A DNA stretch of 64,000 nucleotides from an uncultured Candidatus Thioglobus sp. (GTDB lineage: Bacteria; Pseudomonadota; Gammaproteobacteria; PS1; Pseudothioglobaceae): the NCBI GenBank assembly GCA_905612405.1, contig CAJQRX010000007.1:1-64000 (forward strand), in the 5' to 3' direction. Positions 30,396 through 40,488 of this stretch are shown here, piece by piece. Within the stretch, counting starts at the first letter, position 1. Every line of letters begins with the position of its first letter. The translations under genes and the position numbers were made by a program. The notes beneath the pieces are model-generated. The model had not been told where the DNA came from. It ran no database searches and saw only the letters and a list, made by a program, of their open reading frames with translations.

Positions 30396-32192
30396 ATGTC
30401 TTACAAAGAAAATAATAAACCAGTCCAAATAACTGAGCTTGTTCTTAGGGATGGACATCAATCGCTTTTTGCAACTAGAATGCGAATTGATGACATGCTT
30501 CCTATTGCAGAAAAATTAGACAAAATAGGTTATTGGTCAATGGAGTCTTGGGGCGGTGCAACTTTTGATGCTTGTATTCGTTTTCTTGGAGAGGATCCTT
30601 GGGAGAGAATACGTGAAATCAAAAAAGTTATGCCTAATACTCCTCAACAAATGCTCCTTAGGGCCCAAAATTTATTGGGCTACCGTCACTATAGTGACGA
30701 TGTAGTTAGAAAATTTGTTGATAGATGCGCCGATAATGGTGTTGGAGTTTTAAGAATATTTGACGCAATGAATGATACGCGTAATCTTAAAACTGCTATT
30801 GATCAAACTGTTAAAGTTGGCCAGCATGCTCAAGGTACTATTTCATATACAGTTAGTCCCGTCCATACAACTGAATTATGGATTGAGATGGCTAAAAAAA
30901 TTGAAGATATGGGTGCACATTCTTTGTGTATTAAGGATATGGCTGGGCTATTACAGCCCTATGTTGCTTATGACCTAGTTAAAAAATTAAAAAAAGCAAT
31001 TGATATTCCTATTCAGCTTCATGCTCATGCGACTACTGGTCTTTCTACTGCAAGTATTATTAAGGCTGTTGAGGCTGGAATAGACCGCGTTGATACTTGT
31101 ATTGGTTCGATGAGTATGACTTACAGTCATTCTGCAACTAATTCTATTGTTTCTATTTTAGAGGCAAGCCCTCGTAAAACTGGTTTAGATTTAAAAAAGC
31201 TTGAAGAAATTGATCAGTACTTTAAGCCAATCAGAGCTAAATATGCTAAGTTTGAAGGATCACTGAAGGGCGTTGATTCAAGAATTCTAACATCTCAAGT
31301 TCCGGGAGGTATGCTGACTAATATGGAGAGCCAATTAAAAGAGCAAAATGCACTTGATAAAATGGATGAAGTTTTGTTAGAAATACCTCGAGTTCGAAAA
31401 GACTTGGGCTATATTCCTCTAGTAACTCCTACCTCTCAAATTGTTGGCACTCAATCCGTGCTTAATGTTTTAACTGGTGAACGCTACAAAACTATTACCA
31501 GAGAGTCAGCTGGAATACTTAAAGGTGAATATGGTGCTGCGCCTGCTCCAGTTGATAAAGATCTACAAGAAAGAGTTTTAGAGGGTTTAGACCCTGTTAC
31601 TTGTCGACCTGCAGACAATATTGAGCCTGAACTAGATATTCTTGAATCTGAGTTTGATAAGCTTGTTTCAGAGAAAGGTATTAGAATTGCAGATGAGAAA
31701 ATTGATGATCTATTGACTTACGCTCTTTTTCCACAAGTGGGAATTAAGTTTTTAGAAAATAGAGATAATCCAGATTTCTTTGAACCAGTTCCTCAAGCGC
31801 CAATAAGTTCTTCAACTGACGAGGAGGATGAAGGAACATATACTGTTTCATTTAAAGGTCAATCATATACAGTTAACGTTTCAGCAGGTGGTACGATTAA
31901 ATCTATGGGGGCCTCCTCAGATGCTTCAGAATTAAGCTCCGAAGATTTCCAAGTGGGCTCTGAGCCTTTAGTGAATGGAAAAGAGGATGTTTCTGCACCG
32001 CTATCAGGAACTATTTGGAAAATTTTAGTTAGTCCTAATCAGAATGTTAAAAAAGGTGATATTTTGCTTGTTTTAGAGGCTATGAAGATGGAAACTGAAA
32101 TCAAAGCAACACGCTCTGGGGTGGTTTTAAATGTTGGCGTTAAAGAGGGTGATTCGGTAACTGTTGGTCAACTCCTTCTTTCTTTAGGTTAG
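30396..32192 (+). CDS. oadA: Oxaloacetate decarboxylase alpha chain
   Basis: [14 protein letters not shown] carboxyltransferase domain, C-terminal biotinyl domain with [10 protein letters not shown]. Confidence 0.96.
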   Translation: MSYKENNKPVQITELVLRDGHQSLFATRMRIDDMLPIAEKLDKIGYWSMESWGGATFDACIRFLGEDPWERIREIKKVMPNTPQQMLLRAQNLLGYRHYSDDVVRKFVDRCADNGVGVLRIFDAMNDTRNLKTAIDQTVKVGQHAQGTISYTVSPVHTTELWIEMAKKIEDMGAHSLCIKDMAGLLQPYVAYDLVKKLKKAIDIPIQLHAHATTGLSTASIIKAVEAGIDRVDTCIGSMSMTYSHSATNSIVSILEASPRKTGLDLKKLEEIDQYFKPIRAKYAKFEGSLKGVDSRILTSQVPGGMLTNMESQLKEQNALDKMDEVLLEIPRVRKDLGYIPLVTPTSQIVGTQSVLNVLTGERYKTITRESAGILKGEYGAAPAPVDKDLQERVLEGLDPVTCRPADNIEPELDILESEFDKLVSEKGIRIADEKIDDLLTYALFPQVGIKFLENRDNPDFFEPVPQAPISSSTDEEDEGTYTVSFKGQSYTVNVSAGGTIKSMGASSDASELSSEDFQVGSEPLVNGKEDVSAPLSGTIWKILVSPNQNVKKGDILLVLEAMKMETEIKATRSGVVLNVGVKEGDSVTVGQLLLSLG

Positions 32193-32194
32193 TT

Positions 32195-33325
32195 ATGGAG
32201 CAACTAAAACTACTTTGGGTTAACACAGGTTTATATCAAATGGATTGGGGCCAAGGCCTTATGCTTCTTGTAGGTATTTTGTTAATATATCTAGCAATTG
32301 TAAAAAAATTCGAACCTCTTTTACTTTTACCTATTGGTTTTGGCGCTCTTTTAAGTAATATACCAGGAGCTAATTTAGCTATTGATGGTGGAATTTTGCA
32401 TCTATTCTATGTTATTGGTATTGAGTCTGGTGCTTTTCCTTTAATCATTTTTATGGGTGTTGGCGCGCTCACAGATTTTGGTCCACTTCTTGCTAATCCT
32501 AAAACCCTTCTACTCGGAGCTGCTGCGCAGTTTGGAATTTTTGCCACACTCTTAGGAGCAGTAGGATTATCAGTACTTGGTGTATTTGACTTTAGTTTGA
32601 AGCAGGCCGCTGCAATTGGAATTATTGGGGGCGCGGATGGCCCAACCTCTATTTATGTAGCTTCAATTCTTGCGCCAGAGTTACTAGGAGCAATTGCTGT
32701 TGCTTCATATTCATACATGGCCTTAGTTCCTCTTATTCAGCCACCAATTATGAGGGCGATGACTACTGAAAAAGAAAGAAAAATCAAGATGGTTCAGTTA
32801 CGTGAGGTCTCAAAGGTTGAAAAAATTGTATTTCCAATTATTTTGTTATTACTTGTTGCGCTTCTATTACCCGCAGCTGCTCCTTTATTGGGTATGTTCG
32901 CTTTTGGTAATTTAATGAAAGAATCTGGCGTTGTTGATCGCCTTAGTGATACTACTCAGAATGCTTTAATTAATATAGTAACCATTTTTCTTGGCCTTGC
33001 AGTAGGATCAAAATTGATGGCTGATAAGTTTCTTCAACTTGATACTTTAGGAATATTACTATTAGGCTTAGTTGCATTCTCTATTGGAACAATGTGTGGC
33101 TTGTTGATGGCAAAATTGATGAATGTCTTTAGTAAAAATAAAATTAACCCGTTAATTGGTTCTGCGGGAGTTTCAGCAGTTCCAATGGCTGCTCGTGTCT
33201 CTAATAAAGTTGGACTTGAAGCTGATTCAAATAATTTCCTTCTTATGCATGCAATGGGACCAAATGTCGCTGGCGTTATAGGATCAGCAATCGCTGCAGG
33301 TATAATGATTCAGTTTTTAGGCTAG
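32195..33325 (+). CDS. oadB: Na+-translocating oxaloacetate decarboxylase beta chain
   Basis: Multi-[67 protein letters not shown]. Confidence 0.96.
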   Translation: MEQLKLLWVNTGLYQMDWGQGLMLLVGILLIYLAIVKKFEPLLLLPIGFGALLSNIPGANLAIDGGILHLFYVIGIESGAFPLIIFMGVGALTDFGPLLANPKTLLLGAAAQFGIFATLLGAVGLSVLGVFDFSLKQAAAIGIIGGADGPTSIYVASILAPELLGAIAVASYSYMALVPLIQPPIMRAMTTEKERKIKMVQLREVSKVEKIVFPIILLLLVALLLPAAAPLLGMFAFGNLMKESGVVDRLSDTTQNALINIVTIFLGLAVGSKLMADKFLQLDTLGILLLGLVAFSIGTMCGLLMAKLMNVFSKNKINPLIGSAGVSAVPMAARVSNKVGLEADSNNFLLMHAMGPNVAGVIGSAIAAGIMIQFLG

Positions 33326-33371
33326 TAAACAATTTAGAGCCATTAAGTTTTTAACCCTAAAAAAACTAGTT

Positions 33372-34049
33372 TCATATTTCATGTATTTCGCCATTGGTTA
33401 AGGTTAGCTTTCTACTCATTTTATTTGCAATAGAAAGATCATGAGTGACAATTAACAGTGCGGTAGTTTTATTGGTGTTTAGCTCTATGATAAGTTCTAA
33501 TACTTCATTTGCATTTTCTGCATCTAAGTTTCCTGTTGGCTCATCTGCTAAGAGACAAGTTGGCTCAGTTATCATAGCTCTTGCAATTGCAACTCTTTGC
33601 CTTTCGCCGCCTGATAGTTCAGAGGGCTTATGATTTAATCGATTTTCTAGCCCAACCTTTGTTAATATTTTTTTTGATTGTAAGAGTGCATCACTTTTAT
33701 CAACGCCCATAATTAACAAAGGTAAGGCAACGTTATATAATGATGAAAAATCATTTAGTAAGTGATGAAATTGATAAACAAAGCCAAGGTTTTTAGCACG
33801 CAACTCTGTCCTATCTTTTTCGCTAATTTCTGAAATATTGGTATTAGTAATGAGCACTTCACCTTCAGTAGGAGTATCAAGACCAGCCATTAAATTAAGT
33901 AGCGTTGATTTTCCACATCCTGATTGACCAATAATCGCAGTTGTTTCTCCTGACTTAATTTCAAAATTTAAGTTTTTTAAAACAGATGTTTTATTATTAC
34001 CCTCGTTATATGAAAAGCTAACAGAGCGACATTCAATTATATTACTCAT
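33372..34049 (-). CDS. lolD: Lipoprotein-releasing ABC transporter ATP-binding protein
   Basis: GQSGCGKSTLLNLMAGLD, LSGGERQRVAIARAM, LADEPTGNLD; adjacent to lolC. Confidence 0.92.
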   Translation of the reverse strand: MSNIIECRSVSFSYNEGNNKTSVLKNLNFEIKSGETTAIIGQSGCGKSTLLNLMAGLDTPTEGEVLITNTNISEISEKDRTELRAKNLGFVYQFHHLLNDFSSLYNVALPLLIMGVDKSDALLQSKKILTKVGLENRLNHKPSELSGGERQRVAIARAMITEPTCLLADEPTGNLDAENANEVLELIIELNTNKTTALLIVTHDLSIANKMSRKLTLTNGEIHEI

Positions 34050-35277
34050 GCCTTAAAACCTCTGAAATATTAACTTTTCCAGCACGTTTTGCTGGATAAA
34101 TAGCTGCAATGATTACTAATATAAAAGCTCCCAGAACTATACTAACTACATCGCTTAGTAGAATTTTTGATGGAAATCGGCTAATATAAAATAAATCTTT
34201 AGGGAAAAATTGGAAGCCAATAATACTTTCAATTCCAGAAATTACAGATTCGATATTAAGAGCTAAAATTAATCCAAGAATTGTTCCTATAGTAATACCA
34301 ATAAAACCAATACTGAGGCCTTGGTAGAAGAATATTCTAACAATTCTTTTTGGAGTCATTCCGATGGTTCTTAGGATTGCAATGTCAGACTTTTTGTCAG
34401 TAACTACCATAACCATCATAGATACTATATTAAAAGCAGCAATAGCAATTATCAAAGAAAGAATAATTGCAATCATTTGCTTTTCAAGATTTAAAGCTCT
34501 GATAAAGTTTCGCTGTTGTTGCATCCAATCAACCCCATAATATCCATCTCCAAGAGATTTAATTACACTATTTGTAATTTCGTTTGCTTTAAATAAGTCA
34601 TCTACTTTAAGGCGAATTCCAGATACTTGATTTCCAAGAGCGAATAAATCTTGAGCGTCATAAAGGTGGATAAATGCAAGATTGTTGTTAAAATCATTTA
34701 CGCCAGCATTAAATATACCGCTCACTGTATAAGCTTGTGACTGAGGAATTAATTTGCCATTTGAATTTCTTGAGGGAGCTATCAGAGTAAGCTTATCCCC
34801 AATTCCTGTTCCCATAAGTGTTGCAAGGCCAACACCAATTAATATTGATGAATCGTCTTCATTAAGGCTAAGACTGCCATATTTAATATCATCTAATAAG
34901 GCAGAGGTTGTTGATTCTAAATCTATAAGGATGCCTCTAACACTGACACCCTGTGAGGCATTCTTTGAAGTCATTAAGGCAAAGTTTTCAACAAAAGGTG
35001 AGGAAGCAATAATCTGATCCTGTGCGTTAATTTTTTTTCTAAGATCTTGCCAATTATCAAGAGTATCATCAGTTTCTGTTATGTAGGAGTGAGAAATCGT
35101 GTTTAAAACTCGATTTGTTAACTCTTCATGAAAGCCGTTCATTACTGACAAGACAGTAATAAGAGACATAACAGCTAAAACTAGACCAACCATAGAAACG
35201 CCAGAAATAAAAGAAACAAAGCCTTTATTTCGATTGGATCTTAAATATTGGTTAGAAATATGAAATTCAACACTCAT
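34042..35277 (-). CDS. lolC: Lipoprotein-releasing ABC transporter permease (LolC/E)
   Basis: SNQYLRSNRNKGFVSFISGVSMVGLVLAVMSLITVLSVMNGFHEEL. Confidence 0.92.
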   Translation of the reverse strand: MSVEFHISNQYLRSNRNKGFVSFISGVSMVGLVLAVMSLITVLSVMNGFHEELTNRVLNTISHSYITETDDTLDNWQDLRKKINAQDQIIASSPFVENFALMTSKNASQGVSVRGILIDLESTTSALLDDIKYGSLSLNEDDSSILIGVGLATLMGTGIGDKLTLIAPSRNSNGKLIPQSQAYTVSGIFNAGVNDFNNNLAFIHLYDAQDLFALGNQVSGIRLKVDDLFKANEITNSVIKSLGDGYYGVDWMQQQRNFIRALNLEKQMIAIILSLIIAIAAFNIVSMMVMVVTDKKSDIAILRTIGMTPKRIVRIFFYQGLSIGFIGITIGTILGLILALNIESVISGIESIIGFQFFPKDLFYISRFPSKILLSDVVSIVLGAFILVIIAAIYPAKRAGKVNISEVLRHE

Positions 35278-35312
35278 GGTCAGAATATTTTGTCATAATT
35301 AATGTTTTAAAA

Positions 35313-36299
35313 GTGATTAAAATTATCAAAATGCAAAGTATTATAAGTTTTATCAATCACAGTAAGTTTGGCCTGGTTAATTTTTTGCTTTTGCCTTTTT
35401 CTATTATTTTCTTCATTTTTAGTTATATACGTCTTTGTCTTTACAAAGTGGGTTTATTAAAAGTAAGTGTGTCATCAGTACCAGTTATTGTTATAGGCAA
35501 TATAACAACAGGTGGGACTGGAAAGACACCAATTGTAATTGCAGTCGCTAATTATTTTGCGTCTTGCAATAAAATAGTAGGAGTTGTTTCCAGGGGCTAT
35601 AAAGGAAAGTATACTCAAGAATCATTAGAGGTTACTTCGACAAGTGACCCAATTGATTGTGGTGATGAGCCTTTGTTAATAAAGCAGCAAACTGAAGCCT
35701 TTGTTGTGGTGGCTAAAAAACGAAGTAATGCAGTAAAGTTTTTAACTGAAAACTATTCAGTAGATTTAATTATTAGTGATGATGGTCTTCAGCATTACGC
35801 TATGGGGCGTGATATTGAAATCGCTGTTATAGATGGACATAATCGATTAGGAAACGGATGGTTTCTTCCAGCAGGACCCCTAAGAGAATTAAAAAGTAGG
35901 CTTAAGTCAGTTGATTTTATTATAAATAATGGTTCACAAGCTAAAGGAGAGATATCAAGCAAGATTGTAGCGAACTGTTATATTAACCTAGCTACAAATG
36001 AAAAAAAAGATCTTGATTTTTTTAAGAGTAAAAAATGCTTTGCCATAGCAGGAATTGGAAGGCCAGATAATTTTTATTCATTACTTGAAAAACTGGATGT
36101 TAATTTAATTACTAAAACATTTGCAGACCATCATGCGTTTACTGAGAAGGATTTCGAATTTAAGGACGACTATCCAATCCTAATGACAGCTAAGGATTGT
36201 GTAAAATGTAGACAGTTTGCAACAAGACAAATGTGGTATTTGTCTGTTGATGCAAAAATTAGCCCTGACTTTTATCAGCAACTGGAGTCTAAATTATGA
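35313..36299 (+). CDS. lpxK: Tetraacyldisaccharide 4'-kinase
   Basis: VIVIGNITTGGTGKTPIVIAVA, GDEPLLIKQQT, ISDDGLQHYAMGRDIEIAVID. Confidence 0.93.
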   Translation: MIKIIKMQSIISFINHSKFGLVNFLLLPFSIIFFIFSYIRLCLYKVGLLKVSVSSVPVIVIGNITTGGTGKTPIVIAVANYFASCNKIVGVVSRGYKGKYTQESLEVTSTSDPIDCGDEPLLIKQQTEAFVVVAKKRSNAVKFLTENYSVDLIISDDGLQHYAMGRDIEIAVIDGHNRLGNGWFLPAGPLRELKSRLKSVDFIINNGSQAKGEISSKIVANCYINLATNEKKDLDFFKSKKCFAIAGIGRPDNFYSLLEKLDVNLITKTFADHHAFTEKDFEFKDDYPILMTAKDCVKCRQFATRQMWYLSVDAKISPDFYQQLESKL

Positions 36300-36466
36300 T
36301 TGACAAAAATCTATTAAAAATGTTAGTTTGCCCAGAGAGTAAAGAGCCTCTCAAGTTAGTTGGTGAAGAATTAGTGTGTGATAAAAGTCAATTAGCTTAC
36401 CCTATAATTGATGGCATTCCAATTCTTCTTGTAGAAGAGGCTCGAAAAACTAATTCTGAAAAGTAA
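36296..36466 (+). CDS. Trm112 family protein (YcaR-like), missed by ORF track
   Basis: 56 aa MIDKNLLKMLVCPESKEPLKLVGEELVCDKSQLAYPIIDGIPILLVEEARKTNSEK between lpxK and kdsB with overlapping stop/start codons on both sides. Confidence 0.93.
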   Translation: MIDKNLLKMLVCPESKEPLKLVGEELVCDKSQLAYPIIDGIPILLVEEARKTNSEK

Positions 36467-37203
36467 TGGATTTTTCCGTTATTATTCCTGCTCGATATGC
36501 TTCAAGCCGTTTGCCTGCAAAGTTATTAGAAAGTATTAATGGCAAAACACTTATTGAGCATACTTATTTAAATGCTGTTAAGAGTAGTGCTAAACGTGTA
36601 ATTATTGCAACGGATGATGAAAGAATAAGCGTAATTGCTAAAGATTTTGGTGCTGATGTTTATATGACTGACTCAAGCCACACATCTGGAACCTCTCGCT
36701 TATCTGAAGTAGTCACCTCTCTAGATTTTAATGATGATGAAGTTGTTGTTAATGTACAGGGTGATGAGCCTATGATGAGCCCTGATGCGATAAATCAAGT
36801 TGCCTCTAATTTGATTAACAGCGGTATGAGAGTTGCAACGTTGTGTGAAAAAATTGAAAGTGAGGAGTCTTACTTTGATCTAAATTGCGTTAAAGTCGTA
36901 TATAATTCTCGCGGCAAAGCACTGTACTTCTCAAGGTCACCAATTCCTGCTTTTAGGAATAGTAGTGAAATTAATTTGGATTTTTGTTTTCGTCATATTG
37001 GCTTATATGCGTATAGAGTTAGTTTTTTAAAACAATATTTGAAAATGGTTAAATCTGAATTAGAACTAGCTGAGAAATTAGAGCAGTTAACTATATTAAA
37101 TCAAGGAATCGATATTAATGTCGATGTTTCTTGTGCGCCAACTGGCTTTGGTGTTGATACAGAAAGTGATTTGAAAAAAGTGAAAAAGGAATTAAAAAAA
37201 TGA
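36466..37203 (+). CDS. kdsB: 3-deoxy-manno-octulosonate cytidylyltransferase
   Basis: VIIPARYASSRLPAKLL, VNVQGDEPMM, HIGLYAYR. Confidence 0.97.
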   Translation: MDFSVIIPARYASSRLPAKLLESINGKTLIEHTYLNAVKSSAKRVIIATDDERISVIAKDFGADVYMTDSSHTSGTSRLSEVVTSLDFNDDEVVVNVQGDEPMMSPDAINQVASNLINSGMRVATLCEKIESEESYFDLNCVKVVYNSRGKALYFSRSPIPAFRNSSEINLDFCFRHIGLYAYRVSFLKQYLKMVKSELELAEKLEQLTILNQGIDINVDVSCAPTGFGVDTESDLKKVKKELKK

Positions 37204-38033
37204 ATATTATTGATGGTAAAGAGATTGCAAAAAATTTACGTCTAAAAATTGCTGAAGAAGTCAAAATGCTTCAACGACCTCCAGGTCTTGCTGTAATTTT
37301 AGTAGGTGAAGATCCTGCTTCAGCCGTATATGTAAGAAATAAAGAAATTGCATGTAAGCAGGCAGGTTTTTTTTCAGATAAGATTATTAAGTCAGAGAAT
37401 ACAACTGAAGAGCAGCTCTTAGAAGAGGTGGAGAGGCTGAATAATAATCCTAAGATAGATGGTATTTTAGTTCAGCTTCCGTTGCCTAGTCATATTGATG
37501 CAAATAAGGTTATTGAGCACATCTCGCCCAATAAGGATGTTGACGGATTTCATAGTGAAAATATTGGAAAATTAATGCAAAATAAATCCCATCTTAGACC
37601 ATGTACTCCTAAAGGAGTTATGACTATGCTGGCGTCATTTGGTTGCCAGGTTGAAGGAATGAATTGTGTTGTTATTGGGGCCTCAAACATTGTAGGTAGG
37701 CCCATGGCGATGGAGCTTCTAAATGCCCGAGGAACTGTTACTATATGTAATAGTAAAACTAAAAATGTGGCGGAGAAAGTTAAGCAAGCGGACATTGTTG
37801 TTGTAGGTGTTGGAATTCCAGAAATGGTCAAAGGTGACTGGGTTAAAGATGGAGCTATCGTTATAGATATTGGTATAAATCGATTGGAAGATGGTTCTCT
37901 TGTTGGGGATGTAGATTTTGATTCAGTTAAAGATATAGCCGGAGCTATAACGCCAGTTCCTGGTGGAGTTGGCCCAATGACTATTGCAACTCTTTTAGAA
38001 AATACATTGATAGCTTATAGGGAGAACTTATGA
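37200..38033 (+). CDS. folD: Bifunctional methylenetetrahydrofolate dehydrogenase/cyclohydrolase
   Basis: GILVQLPLPSHID, PNKDVDGFH, PCTPKGVMTML, VVIGASNIVGRPMAMELL, AGAITPVPGGVGPMTIATLLENT. Confidence 0.98.
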   Translation: MNIIDGKEIAKNLRLKIAEEVKMLQRPPGLAVILVGEDPASAVYVRNKEIACKQAGFFSDKIIKSENTTEEQLLEEVERLNNNPKIDGILVQLPLPSHIDANKVIEHISPNKDVDGFHSENIGKLMQNKSHLRPCTPKGVMTMLASFGCQVEGMNCVVIGASNIVGRPMAMELLNARGTVTICNSKTKNVAEKVKQADIVVVGVGIPEMVKGDWVKDGAIVIDIGINRLEDGSLVGDVDFDSVKDIAGAITPVPGGVGPMTIATLLENTLIAYRENL

Positions 38034-38401
38034 GATTTTTTCTAAGATTATTAAGAGAAGGTTCGGGCAGAGTATTAATATTAATTGACTGGTTATTTAG
38101 ACCATCAATAGTAAAAAGAAGTGCTGAAGATCAGTCTATGGTTGATCAAGAAACAAAAATTATAAAACTTTATCAATTTTATGCTTGTCCATTTTGTATC
38201 AAGACTAGAAGGGCAATTAAACGTTTAAATCTTAAAGTTGAGACTCGAAATGCTCAAGCTGAAGGTGAATTCAGAAAAGAGCTTGAATTAAGTGGTGGAA
38301 AGATTATGGTTCCATGCTTAAAGCTAGAGGGCGCAGTTGAAGCTAGTTGGATTTATGAGTCGAATGATATTATCAAGTACCTGGATGAACGTTTTCAATA
38401 A
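38030..38401 (+). CDS. Glutaredoxin/GST N-terminal domain protein with membrane-proximal N-terminus
   Basis: KLYQFYACPFCIKTRRAIKRLNL (CPFC motif), GKIMVPCLKL. Confidence 0.82.
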   Translation: MRFFLRLLREGSGRVLILIDWLFRPSIVKRSAEDQSMVDQETKIIKLYQFYACPFCIKTRRAIKRLNLKVETRNAQAEGEFRKELELSGGKIMVPCLKLEGAVEASWIYESNDIIKYLDERFQ

Positions 38402-38423
38402 ACTATGTGGTTTTTTGTAAAAA

Positions 38424-38801
38424 ATGCTTTATATTCGTGGCGGTAATAAAGAGCAAATAGAACTTTCACAGAAGCTATTTAGTTTCTGTAGTAACGGCAT
38501 GTTTCAAGCAAATAATATTCCAAATATAGATCTAACTATCCAGAAAGTAGATGATGCACTTGCTTGGACAGACTATGAAGGTGATGGAAAGTTCTTTATA
38601 GAAATTGAAGAATCATTAGATAAAAAAAAATTCATTATTACTCTTTGTCACGAGATGATTCATGTTTGTCAATTCTTAGCAGGCGTTGAAGTCAGTGAAT
38701 TAAAAGCATATCACTATGAAGAAAAACTAGCCGAGCAGTTCTATCAAGAAGAACTAGGTGGAAGTATTACTGGGAGTCTTTCTGATCTTAATGAGGATTA
38801 A
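38424..38801 (+). CDS. Small putative zinc metallopeptidase-like protein
   Basis: CHEMIHVCQFLAG contains HExxH (HEMIH) with downstream acidic helix; no specific family recognised. Confidence 0.65.
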   Translation: MLYIRGGNKEQIELSQKLFSFCSNGMFQANNIPNIDLTIQKVDDALAWTDYEGDGKFFIEIEESLDKKKFIITLCHEMIHVCQFLAGVEVSELKAYHYEEKLAEQFYQEELGGSITGSLSDLNED

Positions 38802-39886
38802 GGTAAATATTCTTTTAAGCTATCTATCGTTTGATTTAATTCATCAATTGAGTTAGAAGTTAAAGTTATGTGACCTAACTTTCTTCCAGTTCGCTCTTCT
38901 TTACTATATAAATGAAGGTGAGCATTTTTAGTTTTAAGTACTTTTTGGATTGGGCCATGGACTCCAATTATATTAATCATAGCACTGAACTTTGAAGTGA
39001 TAGTCGTTCGCCCTAACGGAGATTCAGTAATTGCTCTTATATGATTTTCAAATTGTGAGGTTTGTGCACCTTCAATAGTCCAATGGCCAGAATTATGAAC
39101 TCTTGGGGCTATCTCATTAACTAGAAGGCCATCATCAGATTCAAATAGTTCAATGGTTAAAACTCCAACATGCTTAATCTCTTTGAGAATAGAGCTCATA
39201 TACTCTTCCGCTTTATTTTGAAGAGATAATGAGATGTTCTGTGCAGGCGCTATTGTCAGTCTTAGTATGCCTTCATGATGAGAATTTTCAACCAAAGGAT
39301 AATATTCAACACTACCATCTTTGTCTCTAACCGCTATTAAAGATAGCTCCCGCTTAAAATTTATAAAGCCTTCAAGGATGGAGTCAACACCAGAAATTTT
39401 TTCCCATGCTTCATTGATCTGAGCTTCAGATTTAATTACAAACTGGCCTTTACCATCATACCCATCTGTTGCTGTTTTTAGTATAGAGGGAATTCCAATA
39501 TTCTTAATTGCACTTTTTAGATCATTAAGACTATTTACTTTTTGATAGGGTGCACAAGGTATTTTTAATGTATCAAGAAGTGTTTTTTCTCTAACGCGAT
39601 GTTGAGAAATATATAGAGATTTATCGCTAGGATAAACTTTGGTATTTTTACTAATTTCATTAACAATAGTTACGTCAGTATTTTCGCTTTCATAGGTCAC
39701 AATGTCTGAGCTATCAGCAAAATTACTAACCATTTCTGGATTATTATTGTGAATAAATGTTTTACCAAGAAGTGAAGATGGATCTTCTTCAGATAATGCT
39801 AAAAATCTCATTTGGTGACCTAATGGATAGGCTGATAGAGCAAGCATTCTCCCTAATTGACCAGCACCAAGAACCCCAATTTTCAT
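38798..39886 (-). CDS. purK: 5-(carboxyamino)imidazole ribonucleotide synthase
   Basis: MKIGVLGAGQLGRMLALSAYPLG, ILKTATDGYDGKGQFV, NEIAPRVHNSGHWTIEG. Confidence 0.96.
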   Translation of the reverse strand: MKIGVLGAGQLGRMLALSAYPLGHQMRFLALSEEDPSSLLGKTFIHNNNPEMVSNFADSSDIVTYESENTDVTIVNEISKNTKVYPSDKSLYISQHRVREKTLLDTLKIPCAPYQKVNSLNDLKSAIKNIGIPSILKTATDGYDGKGQFVIKSEAQINEAWEKISGVDSILEGFINFKRELSLIAVRDKDGSVEYYPLVENSHHEGILRLTIAPAQNISLSLQNKAEEYMSSILKEIKHVGVLTIELFESDDGLLVNEIAPRVHNSGHWTIEGAQTSQFENHIRAITESPLGRTTITSKFSAMINIIGVHGPIQKVLKTKNAHLHLYSKEERTGRKLGHITLTSNSIDELNQTIDSLKEYLP

Positions 39887-39889
39887 AAG

Positions 39890-40378
39890 TTAGTTATCAG
39901 GATTAGGGTTATTAAGGACATTTTGAGTTTGATTTATGCGAAATTGAATAACTTTTTGCCTTACTTTTTCATTATGGGTGCCTACAATTTGTGCTGCTAG
40001 AATTCCAGCATTTTTTGCACCAGTCTCTCCAATTGCAAGAGTTCCTACAGGAATTCCACCAGGCATTTGAACGATTGATAAAAGTGAATCTTGTCCTTTT
40101 AAGGCTTTCGATTGAATTGGTACACCTAAGACTGGCACAATTGTTTTTGAAGCAACCATTCCAGGTAAGTGAGCGGAACCTCCAGCACCAGCAATGATAA
40201 CTTCAAGGCCTCGAGCTTGAGCTGTTTCAGCATATTCAAACATTAAATCCGGAGTTCGATGAGCAGATATAATCTTTACTTCAAATGAAACATCTAACAT
40301 TTCAAGCATCTCTGTCGCACTTTTCATTGTAGGCCAGTCTGACTTCGAACCCATAATTACACCAACCAATGCACTCAT
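39890..40378 (-). CDS. purE: 5-(carboxyamino)imidazole ribonucleotide mutase
   Basis: [38 protein letters not shown]; start taken at the internal Met (40378). Confidence 0.96.
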   Translation of the reverse strand: MSALVGVIMGSKSDWPTMKSATEMLEMLDVSFEVKIISAHRTPDLMFEYAETAQARGLEVIIAGAGGSAHLPGMVASKTIVPVLGVPIQSKALKGQDSLLSIVQMPGGIPVGTLAIGETGAKNAGILAAQIVGTHNEKVRQKVIQFRINQTQNVLNNPNPDN

Positions 40379-40455
40379 TTTTATTTTAGTAAAGAAATTA
40401 CTGAAATTATACCGAAAGTACTCCACTTTCAATCTTGAAACTAAAGCGAAGAATT

Positions 40456-40483
40456 AAATTAAATATATATATATATTTAATTT
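40456..40483. repeat. 28-nt perfect AT-only palindrome
   Basis: AAATTAAATATATATATATATTTAATTT in the gap between the PHP gene 3' end and purE. Confidence 0.8.
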
Positions 40484-40488
40484 TAAAT

